Of a stretch of DNA of 5,494 nucleotides, positions 5,471 through 5,494 are shown one piece after another. This stretch comes from an uncultured Eubacteriales bacterium. Lineage in GTDB: Bacteria > Bacillota > Clostridia > Oscillospirales > Oscillospiraceae. Below the pieces are notes generated by a model. The model had not been told where the DNA came from, did no database searches, and worked only from the letters and a program-made list of their open reading frames with translations. The position numbers and the translations under genes are program-made. The first letter of the stretch is position 1. Each line of letters begins with the position of its first letter. The stretch spans positions 1 to 5,494 of the forward strand of contig USPI01000102.1 of assembly GCA_900556535.1 (NCBI GenBank), read 5' to 3'.

Positions 5471-5494
5471 CTTTGCTCTGCGTATTCTCAGCAC

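Overview
The window holds one complete five-gene operon on the + strand. It encodes an ABC importer of the oligopeptide/nickel (Opp/Dpp/Nik) class, and the operon is closed by a strong intrinsic terminator. Several features point to a Gram-positive Firmicute, probably a gut-type Clostridia (Oscillospirales/Lachnospirales-like). The lipoprotein signal has the short style common in that group, the Shine-Dalgarno sequences are strong AGGAGG types, the binding protein is lipid-anchored rather than periplasmic, and GC content is moderately high. This assignment is an inference from style, not a phylogeny.

Layout. Bases 1-140 are non-coding and carry a candidate promoter for the first gene. Bases 141-1730 encode the substrate-binding lipoprotein. 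Bases 1731-2062 are a 332-base non-coding region with an almost consensus sigma-A promoter, a hairpin starting at the predicted transcription start, a second hairpin, a long imperfect palindrome (25 base pairs, 31-nt loop) and a short tandem repeat. Then come four tightly packed genes: permease 1 (2063-3058), permease 2 (3055-3879, ATGA overlap), ATPase 1 (3890-4825) and ATPase 2 (4815-5420, 11-nt overlap). A perfect 13-bp terminator hairpin follows at 5441-5470.

How the parts work together. The lipoprotein captures the substrate outside the membrane. The two permeases form the channel, and the two different ATPases form a heterodimeric motor. The substrate cannot be fixed from sequence. A C-terminal His-Gly-His-Gly-His-Gly run in the binding protein makes a metal, metal chelate or histidine-containing ligand plausible, but a peptide remains possible. 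The internal promoter and the hairpins between genes 1 and 2 suggest that binding protein and membrane complex are expressed at different levels.

I see no clearly undescribed system. The points most worth a second look are the structured 332-base leader, a motif shared by the two non-coding regions, and a set of substitutions in the two ATPases that all fall on the same composite ATP site.
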